A stretch of DNA of 64,000 nucleotides from Natronococcus sp. A-GB1 (GTDB taxonomy: Archaea > Halobacteriota > Halobacteria > Halobacteriales > Natrialbaceae). The notes beneath the pieces are model-generated. The model ran no database searches. It was not told the DNA's origin and saw only the letters and a program-made list of their open reading frames with translations. The DNA lies in the NCBI RefSeq assembly GCF_029688845.1, contig NZ_JARUKW010000001.1, positions 62,001-126,000 of the forward strand, in the 5' to 3' direction. The position numbers were made by a program, and so were the translations under genes. Below are positions 53,049 through 62,539 of the stretch, in pieces (the stretch's first letter is position 1; every line of letters starts with the position of its first letter).

Positions 53049-55697
53049 ATGGCGCAAGCGGGAAATTCTGAACTCGTCGACTCCTTCGAGCAGTTCTTCC
53101 GCAACTACTACGACAACGAAATCAAGCAGCTTGCGCAGCAGTACCCCAACGAGCAGCGATCGCTCCACGTCGACTGGCAGGATCTCTACCGGTACGATCC
53201 GAACTTGGCTGACGACTTCCTCGCCCAGCCCGAACAGCTCCAGCGCTACGCCGAAGAGGCCCTGCGGCTGTACGACCTGCCGATCGACGTCAGCCTCGGC
53301 CAGGCCCACGTTCGGATCCGGAACCTCCCCGAAACCGAGTCGCCCGAGATCCGGGAGATCCGCGCCCGCGATATGAACTCCCTCGTGCAGGCTCGAGGGA
53401 TCGTCCGAAAGGCGACCGACGTTCGCCCGAAGATCGAGGAGGCCGCCTTCGAGTGCCAGCTCTGTGGGACCCTCACGCGAGTCCCCCAGTCCAGTGGTGA
53501 CTTCCAGGAACCCCACGAGTGCCAGGGCTGTGAACGCCAGGGGCCCTTCCGCGTGAACTTCGACCAGTCGGAGTTCGTCGACTCCCAGAAACTGCGCATT
53601 CAGGAGAGTCCTGAAGGCCTCAGGGGCGGCGAGACACCCCAGTCGCTCGACGTCCACGTCGAGGACGATATCACCGGCGAGGTGACTCCCGGCGATCACG
53701 TCTCCACGACCGGCGTCCTCCGCCTCGAGCAACAGGGCGACGGCCAGGACAAGTCTCCGGTGTTCGACTTCTACATGGAGGGGATGTCCGTCGACATCGA
53801 CGAGGAGCAGTTCGAGGACATGGACATCACCGAGGAGGACAAAGCGGAGATCGTCCGGCTCTCCTCGAGCGACGACATCTACGAGCAGATGGTCGGCTCG
53901 ATCGCCCCCTCGATCTACGGCTACGAACAGGAGAAACTCGCGATGATCCTCCAGCTCTTTTCGGGCGTGACGAAGCAGTTGCCCGACGGCTCGAGGATCC
54001 GCGGCGACCTGCATATGCTACTGATCGGGGATCCGGGTACCGGGAAGTGTTTAAAAGGCGATTCGAAGGTCGCCCTCTCAGATGGACGAACGGTTCCGAT
54101 CCGCGAACTCGTCGAGGCGAACCTCGAGGACCCGAAACCGATCGACGACGGCTGGTACGACGAGATCGATCTCGAAGTGCCGTCGCTGCAGGACGACGGC
54201 TCGATCGCCCCACAGCAGGCGACGAAGGTCTGGAAGCGTGAGGCTCCCGATCGGATGTATCGGATTCGGACCTCGAGCGGGCGCGAACTGGAGGTGACGC
54301 CATCACATCCACTGTTCGTCCCGACTGCCGGCGGCTATCAGGCAGTTCGTGCGGATAACCTGTCGGTCGGGGATTCCGTCGCCGTGACATCGACGGGGAC
54401 GGGATCGGTCAGCCGAGCAGCCGAAGTGGAGAGATCCGTTCTCGCCGATGGCGGAACGGTAACCGCCCACGGAAGTGCCGAGACCGATCGTATCGTTTCG
54501 ATCGATTCCCTCGAACCCGACTACGAATGGGTGTACGACCTCGAGATCGAAGAGACGCACAACTACGTCTCGAACGGAGTCATCTCACATAACTCCCAGA
54601 TGCTGGGCTACATCCAGAACATCGCTCCTCGCTCCGTCTACACCTCGGGCAAGGGTTCGTCCTCGGCGGGTCTCACCGCAGCAGCGGTTCGCGACGACTT
54701 CGGCGACGGCCAGCAGTGGACTCTCGAGGCCGGTGCGCTCGTCCTCGCCGATCAGGGGATCGCGGCAGTCGACGAGCTCGATAAAATGCGCAGCGAGGAC
54801 CGCTCGGCCATGCACGAGGCCTTAGAGCAACAGAAGATCTCGGTCTCGAAGGCCGGCATCAACGCCACGCTCAAGTCCCGCTGTTCGCTGCTGGGCGCCG
54901 CGAACCCCAAGTACGGTCGATTCGACCAGTACGAGCCGATCGGCGAGCAGATCGACCTCGAGCCGGCCCTGATCTCGCGGTTCGACCTCATCTTTACCGT
55001 TACGGACCAGCCCGACGAGGAGAAGGACAAGAACCTCGCCGAGCACATCCTCACGACCAACTACGCGGGGGAGCTGACGACCCAGCGCGAGGAGATGACC
55101 TCCCTCGAGGTCAGCGAAGAGGAGATCGAGGAGATGACCGAGCAGGTCGATCCCGTCATCGACGCCGAGCTCCTCCGAAAGTACATCGCCTACGCGAAAC
55201 AGAACTGCCACCCGCGGATGACCGAGGAGGCCCGAAAGACGATCCGCGATTTCTACGTCGACCTGCGCGCGAAGGGAACCGACGAGGACGCCCCCGTTCC
55301 CGTCACGGCTCGAAAGCTCGAGGCGCTCGTTCGCCTCTCGGAGGCAAGCGCCCGGGTGCGCCTCTCCGATACGGTCGAGCAACGAGACGCCGAGCAGGTC
55401 GTCGAGATCGTGCGCTCGTGTCTGCAGGACATCGGCGTCGATCCCGAAACGGGAGAGTTCGACGCCGACATCGTCGAGGCCGGCACCTCGAAGTCCCAGC
55501 GCGACCGGATCAAGAACATCAAGGGACTGATCAGCGACATCGAGGAGGAGTACGACGAGGGTGCGCCGGTCGACATCGTTCTCGAGCGCGCCGACGAGAT
55601 CGGCCTGGACGAGTCGAAGGCCGAACACGAGATCGACAAGCTCAAACAGAAGGGCGAGGTCTACGAGCCGAGCACTGATACGCTCCGGACGACGTAG
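53049..55697 (+). CDS. mcm: Replicative helicase MCM with mini-intein
   Basis: 882 aa as translated; 700 aa after removal of the 182-residue intein. N-terminal domain with the zinc site Cys136, Cys139, Cys158, Cys161. Walker A GDPGTGK (residues 327-333) is immediately followed by the intein at Cys334. After the splice junction (Ser516) the AAA+ core resumes; Walker B is AAVDELDKM (Asp575-Glu576) and the arginine-finger segment is LISRFDLIF. A winged helix ends the protein. It unwinds DNA ahead of the fork as a hexamer. Splicing is needed because the intein splits the ATP-binding loop. Confidence 0.96.
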   Translation: MAQAGNSELVDSFEQFFRNYYDNEIKQLAQQYPNEQRSLHVDWQDLYRYDPNLADDFLAQPEQLQRYAEEALRLYDLPIDVSLGQAHVRIRNLPETESPEIREIRARDMNSLVQARGIVRKATDVRPKIEEAAFECQLCGTLTRVPQSSGDFQEPHECQGCERQGPFRVNFDQSEFVDSQKLRIQESPEGLRGGETPQSLDVHVEDDITGEVTPGDHVSTTGVLRLEQQGDGQDKSPVFDFYMEGMSVDIDEEQFEDMDITEEDKAEIVRLSSSDDIYEQMVGSIAPSIYGYEQEKLAMILQLFSGVTKQLPDGSRIRGDLHMLLIGDPGTGKCLKGDSKVALSDGRTVPIRELVEANLEDPKPIDDGWYDEIDLEVPSLQDDGSIAPQQATKVWKREAPDRMYRIRTSSGRELEVTPSHPLFVPTAGGYQAVRADNLSVGDSVAVTSTGTGSVSRAAEVERSVLADGGTVTAHGSAETDRIVSIDSLEPDYEWVYDLEIEETHNYVSNGVISHNSQMLGYIQNIAPRSVYTSGKGSSSAGLTAAAVRDDFGDGQQWTLEAGALVLADQGIAAVDELDKMRSEDRSAMHEALEQQKISVSKAGINATLKSRCSLLGAANPKYGRFDQYEPIGEQIDLEPALISRFDLIFTVTDQPDEEKDKNLAEHILTTNYAGELTTQREEMTSLEVSEEEIEEMTEQVDPVIDAELLRKYIAYAKQNCHPRMTEEARKTIRDFYVDLRAKGTDEDAPVPVTARKLEALVRLSEASARVRLSDTVEQRDAEQVVEIVRSCLQDIGVDPETGEFDADIVEAGTSKSQRDRIKNIKGLISDIEEEYDEGAPVDIVLERADEIGLDESKAEHEIDKLKQKGEVYEPSTDTLRTT
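54048..54593 (+). other. Mini-intein in the MCM Walker A motif (residues 334-515)
   Basis: 182 residues starting at Cys (block A CLKGDSKVALSDGRTVPIRE), with block B VTPSHPLFVPTAGG and C-terminal blocks F/G EWVYDLEIEETHNYVSNGV...ISHN, followed by Ser as the +1 residue. There is no LAGLIDADG endonuclease, so it cannot home by itself. The splice site matches the well-known MCM-a position, between GTGK and S. Confidence 0.93.
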
Positions 55698-55709
55698 CGC
55701 CGACGGACG

Positions 55710-56600
55710 CTACCGCCCTTGTTCGTCGATGTCGAGCGCCGTCGACCGGATCGTCGCGGGCGCGACGTCGGCGACGTCGGCCGCGTCGACCTGAGTCACC
55801 GACGGCCACTCCTCGCGCTCGGCGGCGGCTTTGTACAGACAGGCTGCGGCGACGCCGCTAGGGTTTCGACCGCCGACGCTGCCGTTCTCGAGCAGCGTTG
55901 TCGCGTGTTCGCGGGCCCGGTTCTCGACGGTCGTCTCGAGGTCGAGTTTCGTGGCGAACCGCGGCAGGTACTGCGTCGGATCGATCGGCCCCGTTGGAAG
56001 CTCGAGGTCGCGGTTCAACGCGTCGTAGGCGGCCTTGAGTTCGGCCTCGTCGGCGCGGGCGACTGCAACGATCTCGTCGATCGTTCTGGCGAAGGAGTTG
56101 ATTCGACAGGTAGCGTACACTGTGGCCGCAGCGAATCCCTCGATCGACCGACCCTGAAGCAGCCCCTCGGACTGAGCAGACTTGAAGAGCGAACAGGCTT
56201 GCTCTCTGACGGAGTCCGGAAGCGAGAGCAACGCGTTGACCCGTTTGATTTCGGTGAACCCGTACACCTGATTTCGGTCGGCTTTCGTGGAGATGCGAGC
56301 GCGGTTGTGTTCCCGACGAAGTCGGGCGATCTGGCGCCGTTTACGGCCGGTTAGGCGGGAACGAGAACCGGTTCCGTAGCCGATCTCGGTCGAGAGTCCG
56401 CGGTCGTGTCGCGACCGCGTCAACGGTGCACCGGTTCGACGTCGGTCGGGACCGTCGTCGAACGTTCGCCACTCGGGTCCGCGGTCGATAGCGTCCTCTC
56501 CGGAGACGAGACCGCACTCCTCGCAGATACGTTCAGTTTCCGTCGTCCGCAGTCGTCCGCCGCACTCGGAACAGCACCCGTTCGAATCATCTGCAGCCAT
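55710..56600 (-). CDS. tfb: Transcription initiation factor TFB
   Basis: 296 aa. The N-terminal zinc ribbon has CSEC (Cys10, Cys13) and CEEC (Cys26, Cys29). The B-reader region DAIDRGPEWRTFDDG follows. Two cyclin-like repeats occupy about residues 105-295 (VNALLSLPDSVREQACSLFK, then ATTLLENGSVGGRNPSGVAA). TFB bridges TBP-TATA and RNA polymerase. Haloarchaea keep several TFBs; this one is convergent with mcm. Confidence 0.93.
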   Translation of the reverse strand: MAADDSNGCCSECGGRLRTTETERICEECGLVSGEDAIDRGPEWRTFDDGPDRRRTGAPLTRSRHDRGLSTEIGYGTGSRSRLTGRKRRQIARLRREHNRARISTKADRNQVYGFTEIKRVNALLSLPDSVREQACSLFKSAQSEGLLQGRSIEGFAAATVYATCRINSFARTIDEIVAVARADEAELKAAYDALNRDLELPTGPIDPTQYLPRFATKLDLETTVENRAREHATTLLENGSVGGRNPSGVAAACLYKAAAEREEWPSVTQVDAADVADVAPATIRSTALDIDEQGR

Positions 56601-56736
56601 TGGTAATATTCACCAGCTAGGAAAAACTATGGCGCGCCCTGCTACTTAAAATATAAGATTTCCTCTAGAAACCACTGAAATTAAATCTGGGTTTCGTCCG
56701 AACCGGTCGGTTGCCGGTCGATCAAAAGCGGTGGAG

Positions 56737-58014
56737 CTATCGCCCTGGCCGGCTCTCGCCCGTGAGGTGCTCGAGCACGCCCTCAGTCGTCGCCGGAACG
56801 GGTTCGGGGTCGTCGCCAGCGGCAGCCGCCGCGTCGGGGTCTTTGAGCAAGTGACCGGTCGTGAGGCAGGCGACTCGCTCGTCCTCGGTGACGATCCCCT
56901 CCGCGCGGAGTTTCCGCAGGCCGGCGACCGAGGCCGCGGAAGCGGGTTCGACGCCGACGCCTTCGCCGGCGAGGTCGCGCTGGGCCTCGGTGATTTCCTC
57001 GTCGGAGACGGCGATCGCCGTCCCCTCGGTCTCGCGGATCCCGGGCAGCGCCTTTGGGGCGTTAACCGGATTCCCGATCCGAATTGCCGTCGCTCGGGTC
57101 TCGACGTCATCCCAGCGCCGAACCTCGTCCGAACCGTTCTCGACTGCCTCGACCATCGGTGCGGCGCCTGCGGCCTGGACGCCGGTAAGTTTCGGCACGT
57201 CCTCGCGGTCGATCGCGCCCGCCTGGAGGAGTTCGCGGAACGCCTTGTACAGCGCCGCGGTGTTTCCCGCATTGCCGACCGGAAGGACGATTCGGTCGGG
57301 GAACGTGCCGTAGTCGTCGCGGAACGCTTCGAGGATCTCGAGGCCGATCGTCTTCTGGCCCTCGAGCCGGAAGGGGTTCAGCGAGTTCAACAGGTAGGCC
57401 TCGCCCTCGGCCGCGAGCTCCTGGACGATGTCGAGACAGGCGTCGAAGTTGCCGTCGACCTCGAGGATACGCGCGCCATGAAGGCTCGCCTGGGCGACCT
57501 TGCCCGCGGCCACCTTCCCTGCCGGAAGGAGCACGAGCGTCTGCATTCCGCCGCGGGAGCCGTAGGCTGCAAGCGCGGCGCTGGTGTTGCCCGTCGACGC
57601 GCAGGCCAGCCGATCGACGCCGAGTTCCTTCGCGACGGCCACCCCGACGGTCATCCCGCGGTCCTTGAAACTCCCGGTGGGGTTCATCCCCTCGTGTTTG
57701 ATCCGGACGGCCTCGAGCCCAAGGTCGTCCTCGAGTCGCGGGACTTCGTACAGCGGCGTCGCTCCCTCCTGGGTCGTGACTCCCGACTCGAGCGGCAGGG
57801 CGTCGGCGTAGCGCCACACCCCTCGTCCCTCGAAGTCGTCGAACGTCGGGAGGTCGGCGTAGCGGACCTCGAGCAGGCCGTCGCAGGCGTCACAGGTGTA
57901 GCGGACGTCCTCGAAGGGAGCGAACGTCTCGCTGCAGTCGATACATTCGAGCCAGACACCGTCGGTCGCGTCGTTCGGGACGGCGGGTTCGTCCGGGGAG
58001 AGACTGAGACTCAT
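56737..58014 (-). CDS. thrC: Threonine synthase
   Basis: 425 aa from ATG 58014 (MSLSLSPDEP). An N-terminal zinc knuckle (Cys24, Cys27, Cys41, Cys44) is common in the archaeal/plant type. The PLP lysine is Lys117 in NPTGSFKDRG; the phosphate loop is VGNAGNTAAL. It converts O-phosphohomoserine to threonine. The C-terminal ~30 residues are low-complexity and acidic. Confidence 0.95.
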   Translation of the reverse strand: MSLSLSPDEPAVPNDATDGVWLECIDCSETFAPFEDVRYTCDACDGLLEVRYADLPTFDDFEGRGVWRYADALPLESGVTTQEGATPLYEVPRLEDDLGLEAVRIKHEGMNPTGSFKDRGMTVGVAVAKELGVDRLACASTGNTSAALAAYGSRGGMQTLVLLPAGKVAAGKVAQASLHGARILEVDGNFDACLDIVQELAAEGEAYLLNSLNPFRLEGQKTIGLEILEAFRDDYGTFPDRIVLPVGNAGNTAALYKAFRELLQAGAIDREDVPKLTGVQAAGAAPMVEAVENGSDEVRRWDDVETRATAIRIGNPVNAPKALPGIRETEGTAIAVSDEEITEAQRDLAGEGVGVEPASAASVAGLRKLRAEGIVTEDERVACLTTGHLLKDPDAAAAAGDDPEPVPATTEGVLEHLTGESRPGR

Positions 58015-58085
58015 TACCTGAACGTGGGAGGCGACGGAGAAAAGTGGGCTGATTGGCGTGAGCGCTGCCACCGCTCAGGAGACCG

Positions 58086-58463
58086 CTACTCGCCGTCGAA
58101 CTCATCGATCACGTCGTGAACCGTCGCCGTCCACGTATCGAGGGCTCCGTGGAGAATCGCCCTGACTTCCGGGAGTGTGACGGCGGTGTACTGGTAGACG
58201 TATCCCCCGCCCTCGAGGAGGCGGCGATCGCGCCGAACCAGTCCGCGTTCGTACAGCGTCGCCATCGCGCGGTTGATCGTGCTCCGGTCGCGTTCGAGCG
58301 GGCCCTCGAGTTCGTCGATCGTACTCCCGGGCTGATCGACGAGCGCGAGGTAGGTCCGCGTCTCGTGGGGCTCGATCCCGAACACGCAGCTCATCACCGT
58401 CTCGAACGACGGGTTCGACGATTCCATCAGTTCGCCGAGGCGGTGTTCGGGATCGGGCGCCAT
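58086..58463 (-). CDS. TrmB-like winged-helix transcriptional regulator
   Basis: 125 aa. The winged helix lies at ~35-85 (TRTYLALVDQPGSTIDELEG then DRSTINRAMATLYERGLVRR). The N-terminus begins with a charged stretch. There is no effector domain, so it is of the short type. It lies upstream of thrC on the same strand; a regulatory link is possible only. Confidence 0.78.
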   Translation of the reverse strand: MAPDPEHRLGELMESSNPSFETVMSCVFGIEPHETRTYLALVDQPGSTIDELEGPLERDRSTINRAMATLYERGLVRRDRRLLEGGGYVYQYTAVTLPEVRAILHGALDTWTATVHDVIDEFDGE

Positions 58464-58497
58464 ACGCTTCCTACGACCTCGTACGTGAAAGAGTCAC

Positions 58498-58746
58498 TCA
58501 CTCTCCGGACGGCGACGCTCCGTACCCCATGTTTCGGATGCAGGTGCGCATCTCGCGCTCGCTCTGGTGGCGGTGTAATCGCGTCGGCGTATCGCAGTAG
58601 TACACCGAGCCGTCGTATCGAAGCGTGACCTCGTGTTCGTCGCCCAAGGTCGTTATGCTGACGACGACCCGGCGACCACTCTGGATCGCCTCGAGAATCG
58701 CGTCGAACTCGAGGTCACCTGTGGCGATTCGAAGCGGGTCAGTCAT
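58498..58746 (-). CDS. Conserved haloarchaeal small protein
   Basis: 82 aa from ATG 58746 (MTDPLRIATGDLEFDAILEA). A helix precedes a strand-rich part (VVVSITTLGDEHEVTLRYDG, YYCDTPTRLH) and a basic C-terminus with two Cys. It has no signal or membrane segment. I do not recognise a characterised family. Confidence 0.6.
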   Translation of the reverse strand: MTDPLRIATGDLEFDAILEAIQSGRRVVVSITTLGDEHEVTLRYDGSVYYCDTPTRLHRHQSEREMRTCIRNMGYGASPSGE

Positions 58747-58876
58747 CGGTACGAGCTGCGCGAGCGCGGTCAAAGAACCTTCGCGTCCCGACCGTTCTTA
58801 CGGTCGGTTCGACGTTCGTGCATCGCCGGTGCCAGACCGGGATACCGCTACGCACCCTCGAGCCCACTGCTATTAC

Positions 58877-59347
58877 ATGGCATCCAAAGTACGAACTCGG
58901 ACGGACGAACGAACCGGGACCGCATTCGAGTCCTGGCAGGCCGGCGTCGTCGGCGGAATCGCCGGCGCGATCGCCTTCGGCGCGCTGATGGCGGTCCAGA
59001 TGCCCGCGATGCTCGAGATGGGAATTCCCGCGATGTACGGGCTTGAGGGCGGACTCGTCGGCTGGATCGTCCACGTCTCTCACGGCGCGGTGATCGGCGT
59101 CGTCTTCGCCGCCCTGCTTACGATTACCGGCCAGTCGCAGCGCGGCGTCGTTCGAACGACTAGTCTCGGCCTCGCCTACGGGGTCGTCGTCTGGGCGAGC
59201 CTCGCGGTCGTGGTCATGCCAGTCTGGCTCTCGCTCGTCGGTTTCCCGATGGCACCGCCGCTGCCGAACATCGACGTCGGGAGTCTGGTGGGCCACGCCG
59301 TCTACGGCGTCGTCCTCGGTGCGGCGTACGGGTTCCTCGAGCGCTAA
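58877..59347 (+). CDS. Small membrane protein with about four helices
   Basis: 156 aa from ATG 58877 (MASKVRTRTDERTGTAFESW). Hydrophobic segments at about 25-45, 60-82, 95-120 and 130-152; glycine-rich motifs GVVGGIAGAIAFGALMAV and GHAVYGVVLGAAYG at the ends are like an internal repeat. A haloarchaeal family without known function. It is divergent from the 82-residue gene. Confidence 0.7.
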   Translation: MASKVRTRTDERTGTAFESWQAGVVGGIAGAIAFGALMAVQMPAMLEMGIPAMYGLEGGLVGWIVHVSHGAVIGVVFAALLTITGQSQRGVVRTTSLGLAYGVVVWASLAVVVMPVWLSLVGFPMAPPLPNIDVGSLVGHAVYGVVLGAAYGFLER

Positions 59348-59367
59348 CGCGGAAAACGGGCGGCTGG

Positions 59368-60279
59368 CTACTCGAGAAGCCAGCTTAACAGCGCCTTCTG
59401 GGCGTGGAGCCGATTCTCGGCCTGATCGAAGACGACCGAGCGGTCGCTCTCGATGACGGCGTCGGTGATCTCCTCGCCACGGTGGGCGGGCAGACAGTGC
59501 ATCACCGAGGCGTCGTTCGCGCCCTCGAGTAGCTCCGAGTTGACCTGGAACCCTTCGAAGGCGTCCATCCGGACGTCGTACTCGTCCTCTTGGCCCATGC
59601 TGGTCCAGACGTCGGTGTAGACGACGTCCGCATCGGTGACCGCGTCGACGGGGTCGGTCGTCGTCGTCGGGTCGCCGCCGAGTTCGCGAGCGCGCTCGAG
59701 GACGGCGTCGTCGATGCCGTAGCCGTCGGGTGTCGCAATCGTCAGGTCGATGTTGGCCAGCGCTGCGCCGATCACGAACGACTGGGCGACGTTGTTACCG
59801 TCGCCGACCCACGCCGCCGAGACGCCGTCGAATCCGTCCATCTCCTCGCGGATCGTCAGCAGATCGGCGAGCGTCTGACAGGGGTGGGCATCGTCGGTCA
59901 GACCGTTGACGATAGGTACCGAGGAGTATTCCGCGAGTACCTCGACGTTGTCGTGTTTGAACAGTCGAGCCATCACGACGTCGACGTACCGCGAGAGCGT
60001 TCTCGAGGTGTCTTTTAGGGGCTCACCACGGCCGAGCTGGATGTCGTCGGCGCCGAGGAAGACCGCGTGGCCGCCGAGCTGAGTCATTCCCGTTTCGAAG
60101 GAGACCCGGGTTCGCGTGCTCGGCTTCTGGAAGATCATGCCGAGGGTCTGGCCGGAGAGATCGGTGTGATCCTCTCCGTTTTCCTGGGCACGTTTGTACC
60201 GCTCCGCGCGCTCGAGTACCACCTGTAGCTCCTCGCGAGAGAGGTCGTCGATCTCGAGGAAGTGCCGCGGCTCACTCAT
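59368..60279 (-). CDS. argF: Ornithine carbamoyltransferase
   Basis: 303 aa. The carbamoyl-phosphate loop STRTR (54-58), HPCQTLADL and HCLPAHRG motif are present. It makes citrulline from ornithine. Its ATG overlaps the stop of the upstream argE/lysK gene by four bases. It is the last gene of the operon. Confidence 0.96.
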   Translation of the reverse strand: MSEPRHFLEIDDLSREELQVVLERAERYKRAQENGEDHTDLSGQTLGMIFQKPSTRTRVSFETGMTQLGGHAVFLGADDIQLGRGEPLKDTSRTLSRYVDVVMARLFKHDNVEVLAEYSSVPIVNGLTDDAHPCQTLADLLTIREEMDGFDGVSAAWVGDGNNVAQSFVIGAALANIDLTIATPDGYGIDDAVLERARELGGDPTTTTDPVDAVTDADVVYTDVWTSMGQEDEYDVRMDAFEGFQVNSELLEGANDASVMHCLPAHRGEEITDAVIESDRSVVFDQAENRLHAQKALLSWLLE

Positions 60280-61388
60280 TTGCTCTCGCCTCCGCGGAGG
60301 GTCGTCGCGACCCGAGTCAGCACGTCGACCGACCGATCGAACTCCGAAAGCGAGAGGCGCTCGTTAGGCGCGTGATCGAGATCGGAGTTTCCCGGGCCGT
60401 ACGTGACCATCGGACAGCCCCACGCGCCGGCGTAGAGGTTCATGTCGCTGGTTCCGGTCTTTCGAACCAGCCGCGGATCGCAGCCCTCCTTGCGGATCGC
60501 CGCGCGGAACGCGCGAGCGACCTCGGTTCGGGGACTTTCCATCACGGGCGGAATCGGTTCGGCCCAGGAGACGGTGCCGATCTCGAGTTCGGCCTCGGCC
60601 GTTTCGCGGACCGATTCGGCGTCGAGCGACGGAGGGATCCGAAGCTGGGCCTGCAGGGTCGCCTCGACGGAGAGCCCGTCCTCGCTGATCCCGCCGTCGA
60701 TGTCGACCGGTTTTGCCGTCACGCGCTCGAAGACGGGCGTGTACTCGTCCTGTTCGAAGGCGGCCTCGACGTTCGTCCACCACTCGGTGGCGTGCTGGAT
60801 CGCGTTGGGCTCGGGTCGGGAGGTGTGGCCCGACTCGCTGGTCGCGACGTAGGTGCCGGAGAGAAAGCCCCGGTACCCCAGCGTGATCCCGGTCGTGCCG
60901 CTCGGCTCGCCGTTGATGACGGCGTCGGGTTCCTCGCGGTCGACGACCAGGTGGCGAGCCCCCTGGGAGCTCGTTTCCTCGCCGACGACGCCAACGAAGG
61001 AGACGCCCGTTCGGACGGCGGCGACGGCCATCGCGGCCAGCGGGCCGGTGGCGTCGACGCTGCCACGACCCCAGAGGACGTCCTCACCTTCCTCGTCGGC
61101 GACCTCGTCCTCGACGTCTTCTGCGTCCGCGGGGCGGACCTCGACCGGGATCTCGCCCGGAACCGTATCGACGTGAGAGGTCAGGAGAGCCGCGTCGTCC
61201 GCGGGCGCGCGAACGTTGCCGACCTCGTCGATCCAGGCCTCGCGGCCGTTCGCCGAGAAAAATTCGACGAGACGCTCGGCCGCCTTCCGTTCCTCGCCGG
61301 TCGGCGAGGGGATCGCGACGAGATCGACCAGCAGGTTCCGGGCGTCCTGCCGGGAGACGTCGGTCGCACCGGTCGTACTCGCGTTCAT
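60276..61388 (-). CDS. lysK: [LysW]-lysine/ornithine hydrolase (M20 family)
   Basis: 370 aa. M20 metallopeptidase motifs: LLTSHVDTVPGE (metal His and Asp), WGRGSVDATGPLAAMAVAA and VGEETSSQGARHLV (catalytic Glu). In haloarchaea this enzyme frees ornithine from the LysW carrier, replacing ArgE. The four-base overlaps with both neighbours show one operon. Confidence 0.9.
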   Translation of the reverse strand: MNASTTGATDVSRQDARNLLVDLVAIPSPTGEERKAAERLVEFFSANGREAWIDEVGNVRAPADDAALLTSHVDTVPGEIPVEVRPADAEDVEDEVADEEGEDVLWGRGSVDATGPLAAMAVAAVRTGVSFVGVVGEETSSQGARHLVVDREEPDAVINGEPSGTTGITLGYRGFLSGTYVATSESGHTSRPEPNAIQHATEWWTNVEAAFEQDEYTPVFERVTAKPVDIDGGISEDGLSVEATLQAQLRIPPSLDAESVRETAEAELEIGTVSWAEPIPPVMESPRTEVARAFRAAIRKEGCDPRLVRKTGTSDMNLYAGAWGCPMVTYGPGNSDLDHAPNERLSLSEFDRSVDVLTRVATTLRGGESK

Positions 61389-62539
61389 GATTCGGGTGTG
61401 GCTTCGGGCGCGATGGTTTCCGTCAGCGCGTCGACGAGCCGATCCGCGTCGTCCTCGTCGATCACGAGCGGCGGCAGCAGACGCAGGACGGTCCGACCCG
61501 CCGGCAGCGCCAGGATCTGGTGGTTCATCGCCAGATCACGGGCGACGCGGTTCGCACCACGTTTCAGCTCGATCCCGACGAGCAGTCCCTCGCCGCGGAC
61601 CTCGCGGACCGCGTCGCCGAGGGCAGCCTCGAGTTCGTCGACGAGGTAGTCGCCCATCTCGGCGGCGTGGGCGGGCCACTCCTCCTCGACCAGCGTCGAG
61701 ATCGTCGCGTGGACCGCCGCGGAGACGACGGGGCCGCCACTGAACGTGGCGTTGTGCGAGGCCGCGCCGTCGGCGATCCAGTCCTGGACTGCGACGGCGC
61801 CGACGGGCAGGCCGTTGCCGAGGCCCTTCGCCGCGGTGAGCACGTCGGGCGTGACGCCCGCGTTCTGGCAGGCCCACATCGAGCCCGTGCGGCCCATCCC
61901 GGTCTGGACCTCGTCGAAGACGAGCGCCGCGCCGGCCTCCCCGGTCAGCTCGCGGGCGGTCTCGAGGTAGCCCGCAGGTGGGACGTTGATCCCGCCCTCG
62001 CCCTGGATCGGCTCGAGGATGACCGCTGCGGTCTCGTCGTCGACGGCGTTGGCGAGCTCCTCCCCGTCACCGTAGGGGACGAACTCGACGTCGCCGGCCA
62101 GGGGCTCGAACGGCTTCTTGTACTTGTCCTTCCAGGTGGCCGCGAGCGAGCCCATCGTCCGGCCGTGGAACGAACGGGTCGCCGCGATGATCTTCGACTC
62201 GCCGGTCGCAGAGCGGGCGAACTTCAGCGCGGCCTCGTTGGCCTCGGTCCCGGAGTTACAGAACCAGGCCGACTCGAGTTCCTCCGGTGTGGCCGCGACG
62301 AACGCGGCGTAAGCGTCCTCGCGCGACTGGACGGGAAACGAGGAGTCGACGAACGTCAGCTTCTCGACCTGCTCGCAGACCGCGTCGACGACCGCGGAAT
62401 GGCTGTGGCCCAGTGGCGTACAGGCGTAGCTCGCGCCGGCGTCCAGGTACTCCGTGCCGTCGGTACTGTAGAGGTGCGGTCCCTCGCCGCGCTCGATGCC
62501 GATCGGCTTGCTGCCGGAGATGAAGTCGTGATCGCTCAT
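61385..62539 (-). CDS. argD: Acetylornithine/[LysW]-aminoadipate semialdehyde aminotransferase
   Basis: 384 aa. Class III PLP aminotransferase with LVFDEVQTGMGRTG and the PLP lysine in VLTAAKGLGNGLPVGA. It makes the amino group of ornithine from glutamate. Its start overlaps the argB stop by four bases. Confidence 0.93.
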   Translation of the reverse strand: MSDHDFISGSKPIGIERGEGPHLYSTDGTEYLDAGASYACTPLGHSHSAVVDAVCEQVEKLTFVDSSFPVQSREDAYAAFVAATPEELESAWFCNSGTEANEAALKFARSATGESKIIAATRSFHGRTMGSLAATWKDKYKKPFEPLAGDVEFVPYGDGEELANAVDDETAAVILEPIQGEGGINVPPAGYLETARELTGEAGAALVFDEVQTGMGRTGSMWACQNAGVTPDVLTAAKGLGNGLPVGAVAVQDWIADGAASHNATFSGGPVVSAAVHATISTLVEEEWPAHAAEMGDYLVDELEAALGDAVREVRGEGLLVGIELKRGANRVARDLAMNHQILALPAGRTVLRLLPPLVIDEDDADRLVDALTETIAPEATPES

